Part shown: one piece after another, positions 21,456 to 32,710 of the stretch
How the letters are laid out: each line of letters begins with the position of its first letter
Numbering within the stretch: the stretch's first letter is position 1
DNA from: Favolaschia claudopus
Taxonomy: Eukaryota > Basidiomycota > Agaricomycetes > Agaricales > Mycenaceae
Direction of reading: 5' to 3'
Length of the DNA stretch: 64,000 nucleotides
Assembly: GCA_037176885.1 (NCBI GenBank)
Contig: JAWWNJ010000065.1
Span: 992,001-1,056,000, forward strand
The notes under the pieces: model-generated
Seen by the model: the letters and a program-made list of their open reading frames with translations, nothing else
What the model was told of the DNA's origin: nothing
Databases searched by the model: none
Translations under genes and position numbers: made by a program

Positions 21456-21890
21456 TGGTGCCCTCCACTAAGTCACCACCACTGCTTGACTAGTCCCAAA
21501 TCTGCCGTAGGCTGAGATTTTTTTCTGCCTACCTCTTTTAGTGCCAGAGATCGGTGCTTTTGCTTGGATTTTACTCGAGCTTCGCCAATGAAATTCATGC
21601 TTTCACGTCAACCAGCAGCGCCATATCATATGTGCACACATAGCGGTATTGGGAACGTGTGAGTGAGCGTAAATGGAGGGGGATGCGAACGTTTGTAGGC
21701 TGCAGTCCCAATTTTTTGGGGGGTGGAACTCTTATATCTCCCTCAATTTTGCCGCCAATAAAAATCCCTCTTGCCAAAAGTTTCTACCAATGGAATAGAG
21801 CATTTTGGCAAGAGGGATAAGAAATCCGGATTTTCCTGCCCGCGTAGTAGCTGTTGTCAGCAATTGGTGGTGACTTAGTGGAGGGCACCA
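21456..21890. mobile_element. TIR element C nested in element B, TA target site (435 bp)
   Basis: Perfect TIRs beginning TGGTGCCCTCCACTAAGTCA (left, 21456) and complementary at 21865-21890 are flanked by TA at 21454-21455 and 21891-21892. It lies wholly within element B, so it inserted after B. It is non-coding and contains a strong hairpin at 21764-21818. Confidence 0.85.
21764..21818. repeat. 16-bp perfect hairpin inside element C
   Basis: atccctcttgccaaaa at 21764-21779 is exactly complementary to 21803-21818, with a 23-base loop. It is near the centre of element C and could be the ends of a still smaller insertion. Confidence 0.65.
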
Positions 21891-22577
21891 TAAATTGGCG
21901 ACACCAATGTTGAGCTTGCGATGACTCGGCCGCGTTGCCCTGTCCAGAGCTGTTTTAACAGGAATTTCCTTTTATGGTAATGCATTTAATTTCGCCGCAA
22001 CTTTAGCTCCACGTTGCCTTGACGGAAACGCTGCGAGTTGGTGGTTTGCCTTGGATCCAAGTTATCAAGAAGAGATTGGACAAAACTGGCTTACTTTCCG
22101 ATATGCGGCTGGAGAATTCTTCTTATCCAACACTTGGCTCAATCGTACCCGCGGCAAGGCATTACGTATGACCTATCGCGATGGGGAGCACAAGAAGGAG
22201 AGACCATCTCAATATTTCATCATAGCTGGACGGTTGTCGACTTCCATCGTGCTATTGTGTTCCACGAAGAAACCCTGCTGGGTTTGCCAACGGACCATGT
22301 TGATATGTTCAAACATAGCAACCGGGATATCTCAGCATACAAATCGCATGAAAAAGCGGATGCCATGTCTCGCGCTCACCTTGTTGGATCCTCTCCAACC
22401 TTGCCCCCTCCGTGCTTTCCAAAGGACGACAGTAGACAGCGCACTCGTCGAAAAGTTCGTGATGGAAGAGTCTCGAGTACTGAGCGCGTTGTGATTCCAG
22501 CGAAGACTAGTCGACTCGTGAAGGCGAACAACTCCTAGTGAGAAAAACACCTCAAGTAGCACGGAAATGTTGACGAT

Positions 22578-23317
22578 GTGTATGGAAGCGCGGACACCTT
22601 CATTTCGTCAAATCCCGCCATTCACATCGCCAATTTCTCCGACTTTCTCGTGATCATTTCAGAGGGACAAGTCGTTGGGACGGCTCATAGTCCACATACC
22701 TGGCTCGATAAAGGTTCCAAGATGTCCCCAGCTCGCAAAGCTCGCGCCGAAGCTCACGCGAATTTTATTCGTCAGCTGGCTGAAATTCAGTCGCCGGATA
22801 ATTCAGCGGATGTTAGCCTGAATCGCACCGAATCCAACGTGTCTTCGAAGGCCCACCAAAATGCGACTGGAGAGGACGATCCTGCCGCTGAAGAACCGCT
22901 GAAAGGAGGTCCCAAGGCCGCTGAGACGCCGCCAGAGGTTGTTGAATCATCAAAACTTCTCGACGCGCTGGATTTCTCCAAAAATCTAACGGCTGAACAA
23001 CGACAAGGTCTGGAAGATGTTTGCGTCAAAAACAGCACGGGCTTTGGACTTGACGGGCGACTTGGAACGTAAATGGTCGTACCTGATGAATTCCCGCTCC
23101 CCAGACAAGACGACGTTCTTCAGGCTCTTGAAGGATCTCAGTGGTTGACTACTCTGGATGCTCTCGCGGGATTTACTCAACTCACCATGCATCCGGATTC
23201 AGCGGAGAAATTGGCTTTTCGAACTCATCGCGGACTCTGGCAATTTGCTCGAATGCCATTTGGATATCGCAATGGCCCGAGCGTTTTCCAACGCGTCATG
23301 AACACGGTGCAATTCAG
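22578..23317 (+). pseudogene. Ty3/gypsy pol remnant (reverse transcriptase start)
   Basis: The frame from 22578 has the region that precedes reverse transcriptase in basidiomycete gypsy elements (NFSDFLVIISEGQVVG ... TWLDKGSKMSPARKARAEAH) and ends after FGLDGRLGT. After a stop, a second frame at 23073 gives FPLPRQDDVLQALEG, STLDA-type and GLWQFARMPFG reverse-transcriptase motifs, then breaks off at about 23317. Some 60 residues expected between the two pieces are missing. The catalytic DD motif is absent, so it is dead. Confidence 0.8.
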
Positions 23318-23920
23318 ACCGATGTAAACTGATGCAATGCAGTTCAAGTCGATGTAATGCAATACACTTCTCGATGCACCTCGATGCAAAGTGATGCAGT
23401 CGATCCGTTGCCGCGATCAATGCGATGTGACTTGGTATCTTTCAACCCCGGCCAAACTACGCAGTTGAGGTGCTTGAGGCATGTACTTATTTGCCTGCTG
23501 CAGCAAAAATTTCGGCAATCAGTGCCGAGTTTATTGAGATCTGGCCGGACTTTTTTTGTCGTATTGTCTCACCGTGTTTGGAGCTTTTCAGTGACCGGAT
23601 TTTGTATATGTACTACCCACCCAATGTCCATTAGATGTGAATAAAGGCTAAACCATGTCTCATACACTCGAGCTCACCCGTCCTTTGGCTGTTGTGCGAA
23701 AAAATTCCTTTTTAGGAAAGACACTTAAAGTCGCCGTCAATGGTTGTATTGAGTTACTCGAGATATAATGCAACTATTGCACCGTGACCCGGGCCTTCAA
23801 AATATCCATCGTTTCAAATATCATTTCCTCCTTCTCTTCAAGGATTCTGGCGAAAACAGATGGGCCGTCTAGATTAGGCTCACCTGATCGCAGATCGTCA
23901 GTTAGAAAGTTTAAATGTGT
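23317..23920. repeat. Short gatgcaa-type repeats, then anonymous DNA
   Basis: From about 23317 to 23425 units such as cgatgtaa, gatgcaatgcag and cgatgcacctcgatgcaaag recur, probably slipped-strand repeats at the point where the gypsy remnant was truncated. Nothing recognisable follows until the end of the GTPase gene. Confidence 0.4.
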
Positions 23921-26900
23921 CTAAATCACCTTACCCGTGAGAAACAAGGGGACATCTGGCAATGTTTGGTGCAATCCAACTAGCAGTTCGCTGCGTGCCA
24001 AGTGGATGCAGCTAGCGAAGGAAGTTTGAATGTCTGTTTTCAACGTTTGGAAGATTGTTTGCGCAGATTGCTCCAAGAACACTTCGTTTGCCTGCAAACA
24101 CGGTTGAATGAGGTTGGAATGAGGAATCAAGAAACAAGCTCAGCACTTGCCTTCTACAGTGGAAGGTCAGAATTGATTTCGCAGAAGCACTCAAGTACGA
24201 CACACCTTCATTCTATCAAAGCGTTTGTGACCTGGGGAGGTGTCCGCAACTGACGCATACTGTGGTGCAAGGGCGCGTTTGATTGCTGGAGCCCAAATTC
24301 GACTACTTTGACGTTGCTGAACTGTTACCAGGGTCTCAACCCTGGTGAAAAGGCGCTCGACAGAGGTGTCGAGTGATTGGCTGAATTTGTCCAAGGGTTT
24401 TTGAACTTTTTCAGCCAACTTTCGTACAGTCAAGAGCACGCGAGTTTGAAGATCCTGGGTGGAAGAATGAGCAAACTGACAAGAGCACGAAATTTGTTCA
24501 ATGACCTTAGCACATTCTGACATTAAAGCCGGGATTTCTTCGTTGAAACCTGAGTGCCATCGGGTGCGCAGAGACGCCGACTCCGCAACCGCAGCCGTAA
24601 GACGCACGTTGAGGTTAATCGACCCAAACTCGCCATGACGCCTCATGAGTGCAAGATACTGGTTCCATTTGCACTGCTGAGCTATAGTCTGAAAGACGTA
24701 GGGACTTTGACCTCGCGCCTGGATTGCATGGAAATCAAGGAAACCCGCAGAATAACGGAAGGAGACTTACTTCGTCAATTGCGGCATTGGCCTCGCCCAA
24801 AATCTTTGTCAGGACATCATTCACAGAATCGACCAGGGAATGAACCCGGCCAATGCAGAACTGTAAACCCACGAACATCATAGACTGGCAATAAGAATTA
24901 ATGCCAGTGACAAACATTTTCAAGATCCAGAATTTCTTGTTGGTATCTGGTCTGGCCTTCAGGTATAGATGGGCCGCGAGTGAGCAACCGATACGTCAGG
25001 GAAAGCAGGTCAATGGCTCTCTGAACCGTGTGTTGGCTCCCGACGCGTACCAAATGATCATGCAATTCTGGGATCCGAGTCTAGAAAAGAGCCGTGAACT
25101 GCGAAGCTGGTTGCTCATGGCAATTGCCACTGACCGCGTCTTTCGAGGAAAAAACCCTGCTTTCGACTTGATTGTTCTGTAACCCTAAGAAAAACCTGTT
25201 CCAATAAGGATATGCCCAAAGCCGCAAATGTCGTCGCGCACAGGTAATCAGAGCTGCCGACACAAAAAATCGGAACACATGGAGAATCTCTTGCTCCCGG
25301 AAGCTGGGAAATTTCTGCATATAGGGCCTGGCACTTCTGCTGCAATGCCTTTGTTACGGAGACGATTCGTCGTTCCTATATGATCAGAAACAACGTTGAT
25401 TGCGACTGGTGATTCACGGCGACATACTGCTAAGTCCCCTTGTCTTTCGAATACCAGTGCCTTCCTAGCCGCCTGAAGGCTGCTTAATCGTTCACGCAGC
25501 TGGGGAACTTTCGGGTCTTGACGTTCATTTCTCCTCTGGATTTGCTTTTCCAGTTTTTGTATGGCACCCTGGTTCTTTTTGATTTCCTGAGCCTGATAAA
25601 TAATTTGACAAACGCAATTGAGTTATGGCCCACCTCGTCCTTGTTGGAAGTTATGAAGTCATTGTTTCCCACCACCTGAGACCGAATTCGTACAACAGCC
25701 CTCGTAGTGATGGGAACTCACATCGTTTTGTGTAAGAACCAAGACGACGGAATTTTCACGGAATCTACCATCTACTATCATTTGCGACAGGCTGCCAGGC
25801 AATGAAGGGGAATTTCAGAAGGAACAAGTTAGCATACTATTTTTTGAGATAGCCCTGTATGCCCTGCATTAAGGGATCCCAGGTCAACAGCATACTAGCC
25901 GTATACGTGTCAGGCCTTACATCATCGTCGATCGCCCTCTGAACCGCTGACACTGTGGATGCGACATGAAGTTCATGATTGGCAGATATGACGCATTGCA
26001 TACCTAGAAGAACCGTATTGGCGTCTTGCATATACCTGTCGGCTACCTGGTTCCTGACTGGACATGCGGCATCCATCAGCTCGAAAAGCAGAAGGAAGCA
26101 ACGACAGAAAAGAAAAGCAAGAGCAAGAAAGAAAGAAACAAAAAAAAAAAAAAAAAAAAAAAAAGAAAAAGTGCGCACCAACATCTGCATCTCCATGACC
26201 AGGGAGGTCCACAAGAGTGATGCCAGTACGTAACACTGGAAATGGGCCGTTAATTTTCACTCTATATCGATGTCAAAATCGTAAAGTCAGTGGGAAAGTG
26301 ACTATTAACATCTCGACCAACGGCCAAAGGTAGTCCTGCCACAGAAGCTGCAACTGCGCCAGAGATGAGACACGGTAGCGCATAAGAGCATCCGAACATT
26401 CACCTGCTGCCCCATTTCCTTTGCATCACTTGAAACAGTGGTGGTTGTATCCAGCTTGCTCTTCACAGCTTCATCGTCCAACAAAGTTCCCAGCAGCGAT
26501 GGCGCACACCAGTCCACGGTTTCTACTTGCCGTAAGCTACTTGATCTTCAGCGCGGCTGGAAAAATTGGTGCACTCGGACGCACTGCGGATATATCTAAA
26601 CAAAAGAACCAGAGTCACTGATGAGATGTTACAGCTAGCAAATACAAGGGAGGCAACCAACTTCAAACAACTTTTGCCGAGCGTACAGGACATCGTTGTC
26701 GGCGGAATCCCCTGCGTCTTGGCTGGGTTTCCATCGAATCATTGATGCACAATTTTTGCACAGAATCAACATACACATCAGCCAACAGAAGCTTCAAGTC
26801 CTGCGCGAGGGTGAGAAATGTATTGGTCCACTGGCGGCCCTTACTAGTTCCCATTGCTGCCGGGTTTTGTACACAACCGTGGCCAGAACGTGCGGACCAG

Positions 26901-27520
26901 CCCCGTATGATACTTCGGTGACAACTGAAGTACAAGCCGCTCCCTAAGGATTAGTAGGTTTAAGTAGCAACGATGACAAGAGGCATGAGGATGTAAATCA
27001 ACCATATCGGAGACAGAAAGCAGCGAGCAACCCAAAACGGCATTGAGCAGGGTGGATTTGCCACTCTGACGTCAAACAGTCAGAGTACGATGAGGTTCCA
27101 AACATAGACACGGACCCCTGTAAGGTTTCAGTTCCTCAAACGGCAGAACAAAATCAAAAACAAAAAGATGGATTACCTGTTCTTCCCACCACAGCAACCT
27201 TGTGATTTGCCTGCAAAGCGCCATCACCCAGGAGCTGAATAGTATCGTGCATGTCGTGCTGTCGTTCCGGAGCTACGTTTTCGACAATCTTCAACCGCTC
27301 GACGACGTCCGAGACAAGGTCTGCGGATCAGCAGCTTCGACCAAAGGATCAAGACGCCAACAAAAAGGACATACGAAATGCTTCCTTCAACTCGGTGTCT
27401 TCAACGGACTCATTCACTTCATCATTTATCTAGAACACTCAACAGCAACCCTCACTGTTTTGGGGAGGGACAAACCGATGCAATCGAGCTCAAAGGGCTT
27501 GAACTGCGGCTGCTGGACAT
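23921..27520 (-). CDS. Dynamin-type P-loop GTPase gene, intron-rich
   Basis: From ATG 27520 (MSSSRSSSPLSS) exons joined by good short introns give a regulatory start (DVVERLKIVENVAPERQ), the P-loop VAVVGRT / SGKSTLLNAVLG (27190-27050), GAACTSVVTEVSYG, the dynamin G3 box LVDLPGHGDAD (about 26195), a G4-like LVLTQND (about 25725), a predicted coiled coil (KKNQGAIQKLEKQIQRR, about 25570), and a helical C-terminus ending at 23921. Dynamin-superfamily GTPases remodel membranes or self-assemble; this branch in mushrooms is of unknown role. One intron (about 26050-26185) is mostly a pyrimidine tract. At the P-loop the splice junction is two bases out of phase, so either a non-obvious site is used or this copy is damaged. 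Exon borders are partly inferred. Confidence 0.7.
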
Positions 27521-27841
27521 CGCAGACTGAGACTAAGTGCCAGGCACGTGATCAATACGTTTGACCGGGGACAGTGGGTCCATTCCGTAGGTTCGGATCA
27601 AGCCGCCTTCTCAACTCACATGACATTCACGTGCGGACACACGAAGTCCGAGCATACGACACTAAAATTGAGGTATTTTATCAATTCAAGTGCATGAGCA
27701 TATGGGTACACTTCCATTAACTGATCCTTAACTTGTTTTATGAGCGTTGGTGCTGAATTACGAGCAGTAGACAATTATGAGGACATTGGCCTTTTTTGGT
27801 AGTTTGGACCAAGCCTCTCTCCGAGTTAGTCCGGCTTGCCC

Positions 27842-28496
27842 GGACCGGAGAAGGCTTGTTCCGAACCTATCCATTCCGAGGGTGACGGCAAAACGGTCGA
27901 GATTCCCACGGTGGGTCATTGTTTTCCCTGCTCCAAGGGGAAATCCCTCGGCCGGGAAAACGCGTTTTCGGCACTAGTGCTGGGTAAAATTGCCCTATGT
28001 AAATTACATCACGGGAATTTTACATGTAGTTTACAGTGTAAAATACGTTATTTACATCCAGGGTCTCAAAGTCCGTGTAAAATAGCGTAAAATACTGAAT
28101 GAGGCAGAAGCTCAAAAGCGCTCAAACGCGGCTGGAATCAGCCTTCAGGATTTCAAAAACAGGTTCAAGAGCAACTTTGAATCCAATTCCAGTGCATTTG
28201 TGACAGATCAATCGTCCGGCACCGATCGGCACACTTTTGACCATCGAGAATGAGATTTTTTTAGACACTGGGAGCGTGGGAATTTTTGAATTTTACATGT
28301 ACTTTACATGTAAATTACATCTGTTCCCTCGGCCCGCTTTGAACTTACAGTAAATTACATGGCCGGGGAGCAATTTTACACAGCACTATTCGGCACCCAG
28401 AAAAGCCTCGGAATGACCGATTTTTCGAATCTCGACCGTTTTGCTGTCACCCTCGGAATGGAGATTCCATTGGAGAAGTTCCCTTTCTCCCTCCCG
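27842..28496. mobile_element. Long-TIR element (foldback-like), split by a hAT MITE
   Basis: About 75 bp at the left (27842-27925, containing attccgagggtgacggcaaa and acggtcgagattc) is the inverted complement of 28400-28480. The outer ends fade gradually and no target duplication could be fixed, so the limits are approximate. A hAT MITE inserted at its centre. The element lies directly upstream of the kinase-like gene and may contain part of its promoter. Confidence 0.6.
27975..28388. mobile_element. hAT MITE (TAGTGCTG ends, 414 bp)
   Basis: TIRs TAGTGCTGGGTAAAATTGC and the complement of 28370-28388 are flanked by a perfect 8-bp duplication ttcggcac (27967-27974 and 28389-28396), the hAT signature. 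The interior is filled with tttaca / tgtaaa repeats in both orientations. Its end sequence resembles the hAT element at 39454. Confidence 0.88.
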
Positions 28497-28550
28497 CACC
28501 AAGAAAACTGGTCACGTGTTGGATGACGTGGCAGGACTGAGCCTTTTCAC

Positions 28551-30636
28551 ATGGTATCCAGCTTGCCTCCTGCCTCGGGTTTGTCAATGCTGCCCCCCAC
28601 AGCTCCACCACCCGGTTCTTCGACGCATCTCAACCTGACCACGACTCGGCGCAGGAAGCCCCAAGGCAACAACTGGGAACTTACACCTACCAATGCAAGC
28701 CAGGCTCTCGATCCTGCTTTTGGTCCCGACTTCACGTTCTCCGATATATTAACCCTCCGATTACCCGCAGTCAGGGACGTATCCCAAAGTGACCACACCA
28801 CACCCTACAGCAATCGGTACCCGTCCCCAACTCCGCCCCGCTTCTATCTCCGGGATGATGGCCTAGTTCCCGCTCTCATTGATATGTTCCAATCGATGTT
28901 GGATCAAAAGTGCAGAGTTCACAATCGACGTCTAGGGGATTGTAATACACCACCAGATGCCCGGGTTGCCTGGGACTTCTTGAAGAACCACGTGGACAGT
29001 ACTCAGTATACAAACGAAGGCTTTGTGGCCGCGTACGCTATCCATATCAATAACATTTTGGCAGTTATTACATCAACGGCAGTACCTGCGCGACCTCAGC
29101 GTCCATTCAGGAGTTCTCGCAGTGCGGTGACCAGATGATCATCAGAGCCATACGACAGGAGAGGCCGAATCTGTCACCTATCAATTGGCCCATCAGCGGG
29201 GTGGGTGTGGAGTGGAAGACATCCAGAGTCTTCCAGCACCATCGACATGAACTGGGTGACTTCTCAGTTATTGGCGAGGCAGGGGCTGAGAGCATGGAGG
29301 GTATCATGAAGAAGGCAAGTTATTTATCTCGAGCGGCCCGTCCTCCATTGCTGACCCGTGTCATCCAGATGGGCCTGCACATGAACACGGTTGAGAACCA
29401 CATGCGTAGTGAAGTTGACAGGATACAGAGCTCGACCGGACTTGTTTATCCTGGGCCTGCCACTTATCGGCCAACGAACCGGTTCGGCGCTATTTTCACG
29501 GGGTCGAATCTTGTGATGTTGGAAGCCAGTGAGTCCATATCCTCTGCGGGCTAAGCTCTACAATGATCAATACATTATACAACAGTCACTGGTGTGCTGG
29601 GGAATGAGGAAACAGTCCCTGGTTTGGCGTACACAGTTGTCAGTGTAGCAGCGCCCCCCAGCCCCTTGGGAGACCCTTCCTTCAGCATCATCGCTTTGCT
29701 GCTTGCTGCACTTTATGATGGGGGGCCTCGTAGCACAATCGATGACTTGGGTGAGGCTGCGCGGAATATTTGGAGCCAATACCAATGGCTGCTGGAACAG
29801 CGGCCTCAGCCAAGCCCAGGTGACCAAAGCAATCTGCATCCTACGGGCAGCAGCGCGTCCTACGGGAAAGGAGATGGATCGAAGTTTCAGTACAGTGGAA
29901 CTCAGCAGTATCAGCTCGTCGTAAGTTTTCAACTTGCACGCTGGGGTAGAATTTGATTTCCAGAAAGGATTTGAAATACGACATAGAAGGTTTTGACACG
30001 CCAGCACGTCCACTCTTTTGTTACTCTGAGGACAGCTGCTTTGGCCGAATACCGTGCGGACACTGTGTGGACGAGGAGAACCGTATCGTACTCGAGCTGG
30101 ATCCAAAGGGTGCCCGGACGGGAAGCCGCGCAGCTGGTTTTCGTGGTAAAGTGCACAGACGCGACCACAAGGACATCGACATTTTCCTTAAGACTTACTC
30201 GCGGCGTCTTGTTGCATTTTTAGAACGAGAACTTATGGCATACATCAGGCTCAAAGAGTTGACCTGCGTTCCCCGGGTATTGGCCGTGATCGCCGAGCCT
30301 TTCGGGGGGTATGCTGGGCTTGTACTGGAGGATGCAGGTATTCAGCTGGGATCTGGTGATTGGGACGATGTGGAGCTTTCTACCGAAGATAGGTGAGTGC
30401 TGGTGCCTGCGATGAGAAGTTGGGCTCATTTCTGCTGCAGGATTCTTCTGTACTCTTCCATGAAACAGATCCACGCAGCAGGCGTTGTGCACTCTGACGT
30501 TGCACCAAGGAACGTTGTGCGTGGCCCGCAGGGTGCACTGTCTGTCATCGACTTCGAGTCGGCATCTGTTGGCCATCAATGTTCAGGGGATGACTGCGAA
30601 GAGCTGAAGTATCTCCACGAAGAATTGCACTTGTAA
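28551..30636 (+). CDS. Protein-kinase-like gene with N-terminal unknown region
   Basis: ATG 28551 opens a Ser/Pro-rich first exon. A junction near 29060-29100 is unresolved. Exon ...-29528, 29586-29920, 29968-30392 and 30442-30636 are in phase with GT-AG borders. The C-terminal part resembles fungal kinase-like proteins: a basic beta-strand region (GFRGKVHRRDHKDID), an alpha-C-like helix, the hinge-like GLVLEDAG, the catalytic loop HSDVAPRN (HxDxxxxN) and VIDFESA in the place of DFG. The glycine-rich loop is not obvious, so activity is uncertain. No transmembrane segment is seen. Its upstream region consists of nested MITEs. Confidence 0.65.
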
Positions 30637-30639
30637 ACG

Positions 30640-32670
30640 CAGTGTCTCAGGCACATTGAGGATAACTTTTGGCTGTAGGAAATGGTCACATACTACTACT
30701 GAGTACATACACGATTAGTACGTAGCATATCCGTTCGGGTGGCCTACTGTAGTGAATAATGCCAAAAACACACTCACCTTTGAAAACTCGGTAGAATCGG
30801 GCCTTACATATATTATATTTCGAGGTCCAAGCGGCGCGACATCATCATGTGACCGTGTCGAGATGACGCAGCGCGAGTCTTTTGCCAACGCGCGGGAGCA
30901 TTCGGCATCGCACACACAAGTTCTCTTGTACACACTCTCTGGCACCAACCGTCGTTTGGGCTACTCGACACGCACAATGTCAACGCCACTTCACACATCC
31001 TCGCCACTTTGAACTTACTCAAAGCCGCTGGGTCCCCTTGAACGCGACAACCCCGTTCCTCATTCCCTCCCTCCCCGTCTTTTCCCCCGTCTTCTCTTCC
31101 CTCCGCATGCGCCTCTCTCCTCTCCTCCTCTCACTTCTTTACCCTGGCAACTGGCCAAATCACGCCCTCCACAGATTAAAAGAACATTACACAAAGAAGC
31201 CGCGCAAGTTGAAGCCGCGCAGATTCCTTTTGGGGCTGTTGGGTGGGTCTCGTATTTATCTTTTTCTTTCATTGTTTTTGGGGGTGAGGCGAGGGCGGCG
31301 TGAATGTGCCATCGATGGGGAGGAGGAGGTGAGGGAAATGGTGGTAGAATACGGCGAGGCGAGGTACATGCCGAAGTAGTTGGGTGAAGGAGGGGTGGAA
31401 GGTGTTCGTCGAGAAGGGGACGAGGCGAAGGTAGAGCAGATGATCCCGAGGGGAGGGGTGAAGAATATGACGAGGAGGAGAACGAGCAGCTAGTGTCGGA
31501 GATGATGAGGAAGGCAATATACACAGGATGCGATGGGTTGACGGAGGGGCGAGGTGGAAAGGAAATTGATGAGGGACGAGTATGCGCGTGGGTGTGTTGG
31601 GGATATGCGCATACGATGTGTCGGAGGATCCGGAGGAGGAGGGGCAATGAAGGAGGGAAGGACGTGTGCGGGTGAGGGTTCAGACGGTGGAGCTGGATCT
31701 GCTCGTCGCCGTCGACTCCTGTGCACACGCTGGTGCTGCGCTCGTTGCATGCGCACATATTCTACTCCTACGTGGCTGTATCTTCAGCTTTATAACTAGC
31801 ACAATGTGTAACTACACGCAAATCAATTCGAGTATCTGCCTTTTTTTTCTTCTTCTTTTTTTCTTCTATATTGCCCCAGATGAAACACGAGTAAACACTG
31901 GTTGGATTTGTGCGATGCTGTCGATTTCAGTGTTTTTTTGTGGGCTAGATACTATCTAAGGCTGGATATAAATACGAGTATATTAAAATATAATCAATTA
32001 TAATCGTAAAATTATGATTAAATATGCTTCGCCCCATAATCTTAAGGTCTGTGAGTACACTTGGTTGCATTACAATAAATTATGATTATGATATGGTATG
32101 GGGTCTGTATTTAATCATAATCTTAAGGATGGGTGGGGCCAATAAAATGGCATATTCTTGGGTATACAGTGTCTGTTGAGTACCTGAAGCTCTTATCTGA
32201 CCATAGGTAAATAGTGTGGTCTCTCCAACTCACCCGATAACTCAAATTCAACCCCAGTTCGGCAGTGTTTGGAACTTGCTGTCAACCGTGGGACATTATT
32301 GATGCCATGTTTTATGCACTCAAACAATGTCTAATGAGACTAAAAACTACTTTCAAGGGTTGTAACAACTTCAAATTTGACCTAAGGCCTCTGGATTGGG
32401 AAGTAAAATTAGTCTTTTAGTAAGGATTCATCCCTCAACATGAAGACCATCGGTGTAGCTCGCAGTGGGCCTACATTCTGGGAACAGTTTCAGGACTTCA
32501 CACTGATCTGAGGGGCACAGTCAGGCATTGTAAGGCCTGTAAACTTGCCACGATCATTGGCTCAACGAGCACGTCGGCAACGAGAGCTCGCTGGTGAAAT
32601 TGAGGATCTATTGGACATCGAGGGATATAAAGGTTGTCATAGGTCTCGAGCGCAAACGCTTTTTCCATAC
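30640..32670. other. No gene identified; T/C-rich and AT-rich stretches
   Basis: 30940-31180 is C/T-rich and 31260-31680 is G-rich, giving long but domain-free open frames on both strands. At about 31990-32130 the AT-rich sequence forms an imperfect inverted repeat (attatgattaaata near 32016, tatttaatcataat near 32110) and may be a MITE. 32150-32540 shows nothing recognisable. Confidence 0.4.
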
Positions 32671-32671
32671 A

Positions 32672-32710
32672 GTTGCGGCAAAATCAAATGTCCCTACCAT
32701 AAAAGGAAAT
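32672..32710 (+). mobile_element. Lone terminus of the element-B family
   Basis: tacagttgcggcaaaatcaa at 32672 and the following accataaaaggaaattc match the ends of element B (21212 and the complement of 22003). No partner terminus was found to the right, so it is truncated against the copia remnant. Confidence 0.6.

Larger units (their letters stand above)
21212..22003. mobile_element. TIR element B, TA target site (792 bp, contains element C)
   Basis: The left end CAGTTGCGGCGAAATTAAAT and the complement of the right end (about 21976-22001) agree over at least 26 bp. TA lies at 21210-21211 and 22004-22005; the right terminal base or two differ from the left. The insertion interrupts the gypsy capsid. 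A lone terminus of the same family occurs at 32672-32710. Non-coding, so mobilised in trans. Confidence 0.8.
19056..22500 (+). pseudogene. Ty3/gypsy gag, decayed and split by TIR elements
   Basis: The first part (19056-20628) starts MSREPTSPRAPQ and shows a gag N-terminus, a Gly/Ser/Asp-rich linker and the capsid start DVPKWDGDPDKLMRW, with at least two frame changes. It stops at an inserted element (20631). The capsid resumes at 22006 (LAPRCLDGNAASWWFA ... IGQNWLTFRYA ... KERPSQYF), again with a frame change near 22250. The two halves are the normal halves of a basidiomycete gypsy capsid. The gene cannot make a protein. It is followed by a pol remnant at 22578. Confidence 0.75.

Noticed and set aside
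22578..23320. Possible functional host gene with retropepsin or reverse-transcriptase fold
   Set aside because: The segment is an internally deleted gypsy remnant that stops before the catalytic DD motif and is cut off at 23317.
25837..26260. Minus-strand peptide with a long phenylalanine run
   Set aside because: The run is a pyrimidine tract within an intron of the dynamin-like gene; exons on both sides join in phase without it.
30882..31758. Overlapping open frames of 100-230 codons on both strands
   Set aside because: Composition bias (C/T-rich against G-rich) removes stops; no domain, no conserved-looking pattern and no splice structure.
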